Part shown: piece by piece, positions 60,027-64,000 of the stretch
Position numbering within the stretch: the stretch's first letter is position 1
How the letters are laid out: each line of letters begins with the position of its first letter
Assembly: GCF_027924105.1 (NCBI RefSeq)
Contig: NZ_AP026972.1
Span: forward strand, 248,001 to 312,000
DNA from: Polynucleobacter sp. KF022
GTDB lineage: Bacteria > Pseudomonadota > Gammaproteobacteria > Burkholderiales > Burkholderiaceae
Direction: 5' to 3'
Length of the DNA stretch: 64,000 bases
The notes under the pieces: generated by a model
Database searches by the model: none
The model's input: only the letters and a program-made list of their open reading frames with translations
What the model was told of the DNA's origin: nothing
Made by a program: the position numbers and the translations under genes

Positions 60027-61385
60027 ATGCTCATGAATTTAAACCGATTATTGAAACAGGCTAAAGCTGGATTTGCAGAAAGATCATGCAAAATTTTATA
60101 CCTTTATTTTTTTAGCATCTATGTTATCTTCGTTTTTAATGAATTTCTCGCCAAACCAGTAGACTTTTATGCCCTAGTATTAATCATTATTGGCCTTCCT
60201 TTAATTAATCGTGCCAACGTTAAGTTAATTTTTACTTCTATTGCAGGCTCAAAAAGTGCAATTGTTATTTGCCTCAGTATATTAGTGATCAGCATACTTT
60301 TTTTTACGGCCACTCTATTTCAATTGCCCCAAACAAATGGTCTGATTGCTTTTTTTGCGCAGTATGGTGTTCATATAGCTTTACCAGCAATTGTTTTGCT
60401 GGTAATTCCGCTAAATAAAGAATCAATACGTTTTATTTTTAACTGCCTATTGGCAGCACTTATCATTCTGGCGCTTAATGATATCGCACTTTATATTTGG
60501 CAATACCTTAATTTCAGCAAGATAGGCGAGGATTTTTCTCATCGTTGGTTTGGGGATGGCTATGTTTTTTTATACCCATTTTTATTGGGGCATTTATTAA
60601 ACGCTACCAGTGAAAAAGATAATAGAAATCAAAGTCAGATCACTCATGGTGGGCTTTATCAATTAATGCTTTATTTACTGTTGATTCTGATCATTTTTTT
60701 AGCTGGTGGAACTGGTGCAAGATCTACTTACGGCATAATCTTGTTACAAATAACAATATTTTTTTACTTTAAATGTCGTCAGTTAGGTCTTGCTCGAGCT
60801 AGTTCAATTTTAATCGTAATTACATTTGTTTATTTACTCGTAAATTTTATTTTAGGTTTTTTAGCGCCAAAACTCTATTCTGGGGCCATAGACCGTGGCC
60901 TACAAATTTATGATCGAATTGAGCATACTTGGATGCCGGGAATTTACTTTATTAGCAAAGCACCTCTTCTTGCGTATGGTTTTGGTGTGCCTGCCTGGAA
61001 TGAGGCCTACGCTTTATATTCTGAAAGTTACCCAAATGCGATAAATGTCGGTAGTACGCATAATTGGTTTTTGGCTACTGGGTTTCTTGGGGGTGTATGC
61101 GCTATTTTTGCCCAGTTTATGATGACTGCTGGCATTATTTATTGGTCTTTTGTAGGTATCAACAATAAAAATCTGGAAATAAAATCTTGGGTATGGATTC
61201 TATTAATTAGCTTTATAAGTTTTTATTTATGCAAGGGGTTGGTAGAATTTACAACATATAAATATTTATCAATTACTTTAATGGGAATTTTTATATCGAA
61301 CGCTGTAAATCATAAACATTTACACTATAAAATAGGAAGCAACAACGAATTTATCTCTTCTAAGACTAAATCGTTATATTTTTGA
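60027..61385 (+). CDS. Second O-antigen ligase/polymerase-type membrane protein
   Basis: A 452-residue polytopic protein with about eleven hydrophobic segments. LLLILIIFLAGGTGARSTYG and GSTHNWFLATGFLGGVCAIF (about residues 341-360) are the O-antigen ligase-family features: the T-H-N-W/F-x-x-x-x-x-G-x-x-G stretch lies after the main periplasmic loop. With the paralogue at 53.8 kb, one could be a polymerase and the other a ligase. ATG at 60027 or the ATG at 60033. Confidence 0.78.
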   Translation: MLMNLNRLLKQAKAGFAERSCKILYLYFFSIYVIFVFNEFLAKPVDFYALVLIIIGLPLINRANVKLIFTSIAGSKSAIVICLSILVISILFFTATLFQLPQTNGLIAFFAQYGVHIALPAIVLLVIPLNKESIRFIFNCLLAALIILALNDIALYIWQYLNFSKIGEDFSHRWFGDGYVFLYPFLLGHLLNATSEKDNRNQSQITHGGLYQLMLYLLLILIIFLAGGTGARSTYGIILLQITIFFYFKCRQLGLARASSILIVITFVYLLVNFILGFLAPKLYSGAIDRGLQIYDRIEHTWMPGIYFISKAPLLAYGFGVPAWNEAYALYSESYPNAINVGSTHNWFLATGFLGGVCAIFAQFMMTAGIIYWSFVGINNKNLEIKSWVWILLISFISFYLCKGLVEFTTYKYLSITLMGIFISNAVNHKHLHYKIGSNNEFISSKTKSLYF

Positions 61386-62222
61386 ATGTTCAAGGGTCCT
61401 CAGACAACTACAATAAATGAGATGGAAATCTCTAATAATGATGTGTTGCAGTTTCTTAAGAGCGCGTATCGAGAGGCTGTTCTTGCAGGTGTGATTGGTC
61501 TTGCTATCTCCACCATCTATTTGGTTTTAGCTCAAAAGCAGTACGAGGCAAACGCGTTTATTGTCATGGCGCAAGTTGCTAATAATACAAGTAATATTTA
61601 TAGCCCTCAGGGAATTTCTGTAGAAGAGCCAGCGAACCTCATTGCTCGCCTAAAAATGTCTAAATCCTATCCAATTGAAGTAATCGAGGCTTGCGCTCAG
61701 AAAGATGAAGTCGTTACCCCATTTTCTTATTTTAGTATAGCGCCAATCAAGAGCACGCCTAATATCGTGGATCTTAAAGCTACTGCCAGTTCGCCTAAAT
61801 TAGCCAGCTCTTGTGCACAAGCTATTTTTGAGTTCATTAAGTCTAGCCAATCGCAAATGGCCAATCAGTATTTGGGTTTTATTAAGATCGAGTTGTTGGA
61901 AAAGGAAGCTCTGTTAAGAAATTTACGAGCAGAAATTTCTAAAGACAGTCAGTCTAATGTCTCGTCTATCTTTAGCTTGAGTTTGAATCTAGAGCAAGTG
62001 CGGGTATTGACCAACGAAATACAGCAGCTAAAAAAGATTTTAACCAGTTATCAAAATAAGGAAGCCTATCTGATTTCGCCGATTAATGCCGACAACAATC
62101 CAGTTACACCAAAAAAGTCGTTGGTTCTTTTAGGTGGGCTAATTAGTGGATTATGTTTAGGTTTGCTGCTTGCTTTGGCGCGTCAGTTAGCGGCTGGTAT
62201 CTCTGGGCGTAGCACTAGATAG
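61386..62222 (+). CDS. Wzz-type chain-length determinant
   Basis: A 278-residue protein with two transmembrane helices: VLAGVIGLAISTIYLVLAQK near residue 35-54 and LVLLGGLISGLCLGLLLALA near the C-terminus. NPVTPKKSL just before the second helix is the Pro-rich Wzz motif. The periplasmic part (about 60-240) is helix-rich with a coiled-coil. No tyrosine kinase domain, so Wzz1-like rather than PCP-2. Starts directly after the O-antigen ligase-type gene. Confidence 0.83.
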   Translation: MFKGPQTTTINEMEISNNDVLQFLKSAYREAVLAGVIGLAISTIYLVLAQKQYEANAFIVMAQVANNTSNIYSPQGISVEEPANLIARLKMSKSYPIEVIEACAQKDEVVTPFSYFSIAPIKSTPNIVDLKATASSPKLASSCAQAIFEFIKSSQSQMANQYLGFIKIELLEKEALLRNLRAEISKDSQSNVSSIFSLSLNLEQVRVLTNEIQQLKKILTSYQNKEAYLISPINADNNPVTPKKSLVLLGGLISGLCLGLLLALARQLAAGISGRSTR

Positions 62223-62626
62223 TAGCGCATGGCTCTTCGAAGAGGGGTAATAAGTCAGCAGGCATTCAAAAATGTGCATGTGTAATAAATTCTTAAAAAT
62301 AATTGCAAGTACCTATTTAAAAAGCGCTTGTTAAGGTGGCTTGCGCTGAAACTAATTTTTGCTAGAGTTCTTTTGTATGAAAAAATTTACTGCCTACATT
62401 AGTACAAAGTCTAAAAATTTATTTTGACCGAGTACTTGCTAGAATATAAGAAGTTCTATATTTAGAGGTATTTAGTTATCAATACATTACCGTATCGATA
62501 AAGTACAAAAGTTCTTAAGCCGCAACAAAGTATTTAATAATTTAATAAATTTATAAAGTCTATTAACTTCATGATTTTCTCGACATTCCTAAAAAATATT
62601 AAATTATTACTGTTGGCGGAAATAGA
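62223..62626. promoter_or_regulatory. AT-rich intergenic region upstream of the last flippase
   Basis: 404 bases with no gene supported. It holds a 12-base palindrome CTCTTCGAAGAG (62234-62245) just past the Wzz gene and a poor promoter-like pair, TTGACC at 62424-62429 and TATAAG at 62445-62450 with a 15-base spacer. A 16-codon ATG ORF at about 62377 lacks a ribosome-binding site and is not called. The high AT content may reflect transfer or a decayed gene. Confidence 0.5.
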
Positions 62627-63955
62627 ATGATGTTAAAAACGCAGGATCCTTGGTGGCTAAAAATAATGCCACTGTCTTTGCGAAAATTATTAGTCGGGCG
62701 AAATAATTTACATGCCGTGATCCACAATATTGGTTGGCTGTTCTTTGATAAAGTGTTACGGGCTTCTTTGGGAATTATTGTCGGTGCATGGATCGCAAGA
62801 TATCTTGGCCCAAGTCAATTTGGTAATTTATCGTATTGCATTGCATTTATTGCTATCTTCCAGGCCATTGTGAATCTTGGTTTGGATGGGATAGTTGTAA
62901 GGGATCTGGCTAGCCATAAAGATAGCCAAAATGAAATACTGGGTACAGTGTTTTGTATGCGGATTCTGGCAGGTTTAGTTTGTTGGTTTTTTGTTGTACT
63001 TGGCTTTGGCATGATGGATGGATTTTCTAGCAATAGCTTGCTCATCGTAATGATACTAGGCGCAAGCTTAATTTTTCAGGCATCAGATACGGTAGATCTC
63101 TGGTTTCAAAGTCAAAGCCAAAGTCGTCGAACAGTAATTACAAAATCGTGCGCATATTTGGCTTCAAATATTTTTAAAGTTTTTCTGATTTTAATGGACG
63201 CCCCATTATTTGCCTTCGCGATAGCAATTGCTTTAGAGTCAGCACTGAATGCGCTTGGTTTATTTATCGCTTATCGCAGATTTCCGATGAATAATAGATG
63301 GAAAAATCAATTCCAAAGATGGGGTTTTCTACTCAATGAATCGTGGCCATACATTCTGAGTAGTCTAGCAATAATAGTTTATATGAGAGTAGACCAAATT
63401 ATGGTCAAGAATATCTTGGACGATTCTGCTTTAGGTCTTTATGCTGCTATGTTGCCGATATCCAGTATATGGAATGTAATTCCAATGTTAGTGTGCATTA
63501 GTCTCGGCCCATATATGGCGAGAAAAAAGCTCGAAGGCAAAAAATATTTTAATGCCTCTCTATTGCTGGTGTTCAGATTATTCTTAGCTATGAGTGTAGG
63601 AATTTCAATTCTGATTGCTATTATTGCAAAGCCGTTACTAGTTTTTCTTTACGGATCCTCGTTTGAGGCAGCAGGTAATATTTTAAGTATTTACGTATTT
63701 ACCAATGTTCCAATTTTCTTGGGACTTGCTCAAGGTATTTGGATACTTAATTATAAAAAATCACATGTAATGCTTTTCCAGACTTTTATTGGTGCAGCAG
63801 TATCTGTCATGGGAAATTTATTTTTAATTCCAATTTTAGGGTTGCAGGGAGCAGCAATTACGGCAGTATTTTCTCAATTATGTTCGGCAGTCCTTGTGAA
63901 TATTATTTTTTCAAAGGAATTATTTTTTATGCAGCTTGGGATAAAGAGGCAATAA
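62627..63955 (+). CDS. Second Wzx-type flippase
   Basis: A 442-residue membrane protein with about twelve to fourteen hydrophobic segments. The N-terminal pattern SLGIIVGAWIARYLGPSQFG (about residues 47-66) and LSYCIAFIAIFQAIVNLGLD match polysaccharide transporters, and VYMRVDQIMVKNILDDSALG is the family's central motif. Distinct in sequence from the flippase at 55.2 kb. Its preceding 404-base gap suggests a separate transcript. The final 45 bases of the window hold no feature. Confidence 0.85.
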   Translation: MMLKTQDPWWLKIMPLSLRKLLVGRNNLHAVIHNIGWLFFDKVLRASLGIIVGAWIARYLGPSQFGNLSYCIAFIAIFQAIVNLGLDGIVVRDLASHKDSQNEILGTVFCMRILAGLVCWFFVVLGFGMMDGFSSNSLLIVMILGASLIFQASDTVDLWFQSQSQSRRTVITKSCAYLASNIFKVFLILMDAPLFAFAIAIALESALNALGLFIAYRRFPMNNRWKNQFQRWGFLLNESWPYILSSLAIIVYMRVDQIMVKNILDDSALGLYAAMLPISSIWNVIPMLVCISLGPYMARKKLEGKKYFNASLLLVFRLFLAMSVGISILIAIIAKPLLVFLYGSSFEAAGNILSIYVFTNVPIFLGLAQGIWILNYKKSHVMLFQTFIGAAVSVMGNLFLIPILGLQGAAITAVFSQLCSAVLVNIIFSKELFFMQLGIKRQ

Positions 63956-64000
63956 AAAATACGACTATCAAATTAGTCGAAGTTTATTGATTTTGCAAAA

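Noticed and set aside
62377..62427. 16-codon ORF upstream of the last flippase
   Set aside because: No Shine-Dalgarno and composition is the same as the AT-rich surroundings.
1..64000. CRISPR arrays, tRNA or rRNA genes, insertion sequences
   Set aside because: No regular repeat-spacer pattern, cloverleaf sequence, rRNA block or transposase reading frame was seen.

Overview
The window looks like a chromosomal segment of a free-living Polynucleobacter-type betaproteobacterium (Burkholderiaceae). The basis is the moderate-to-low GC content, betaproteobacterial gene linkages (yqgE-ruvX-pyrR-pyrB; exbB-exbD-lpxK-Trm112-kdsB-adk; tolQRAB-pal-cpoB; ribBA-ribH-nusB) and protein sequences resembling that genus. 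The genus is an inference and was not tested by any search. No rRNA, tRNA, CRISPR array, insertion sequence or prophage was recognised.

Layout. 0-2.5 kb: yqgE (cut by the window edge), ruvX, pyrR and pyrB, tightly packed. 2.5-9.7 kb: an AT-rich block of glycosyltransferase-type genes on both strands (GT4-like, two DUF6492-like, GT25, GT2, a GT-A-like protein, a GT10 fucosyltransferase-like protein and a short GT9-like protein). 9.8-19.3 kb: the dTDP-rhamnose genes rfbBDAC, heptosyltransferase waaC, a TolC-family protein, uppP, a DUF2721 protein, UDP-xylose synthase and trmB. 19.3-27.5 kb: succinate-semialdehyde dehydrogenase, nusB-ribH-ribBA, a four-gene minor-pilin cluster, ribD-ribE and queC. 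27.5-32.1 kb: the Tol-Pal envelope system. 32.2-43.4 kb: glyA, nrdR, a HigBA-type toxin-antitoxin pair, adk, kdsB, a 59-residue Trm112-like gene, lpxK, exbD-exbB, xseA, a YefM-YoeB-type pair, murB, yajQ and xerD. 43.5-47.8 kb: plsY, a MAPEG protein, folE, two lipoproteins of unknown function, a high-potential iron-sulfur protein, an HPP-family membrane protein and an unrecognised 46-residue gene on the minus strand. 48.0-64 kb: a polysaccharide locus with manC-gmd-fcl (GDP-L-fucose), galE, two O-antigen polymerase/ligase-type proteins, two Wzx-type flippases, a Wzz-like chain-length protein and at least four glycosyltransferases.

How it fits together: most of the window serves the cell envelope. 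Nucleotide sugars made here are dTDP-rhamnose, GDP-mannose/GDP-fucose, UDP-galactose and UDP-xylose. Lipid A/core steps (kdsB, lpxK, waaC), undecaprenyl carrier recycling (uppP), glycan assembly and export (Wzx, Wzy/WaaL, Wzz) and envelope energisation (Tol-Pal, ExbBD) are all present. The GT10 protein at 7.1-8.1 kb is the plausible consumer of the GDP-fucose made by the locus at 48-52 kb, which links the two glycan blocks.

I did not find a clearly new defence or mobile system. The most interesting loci are the 46-residue minus-strand gene at 47.7 kb, the minor-pilin cluster whose PilW-like gene has lost its leader behind an in-frame stop, the glycosyltransferase block between pyrB and rfbB, the doubled flippase/polymerase set at 54-64 kb, and two Fur-box-like sites sharing a motif.
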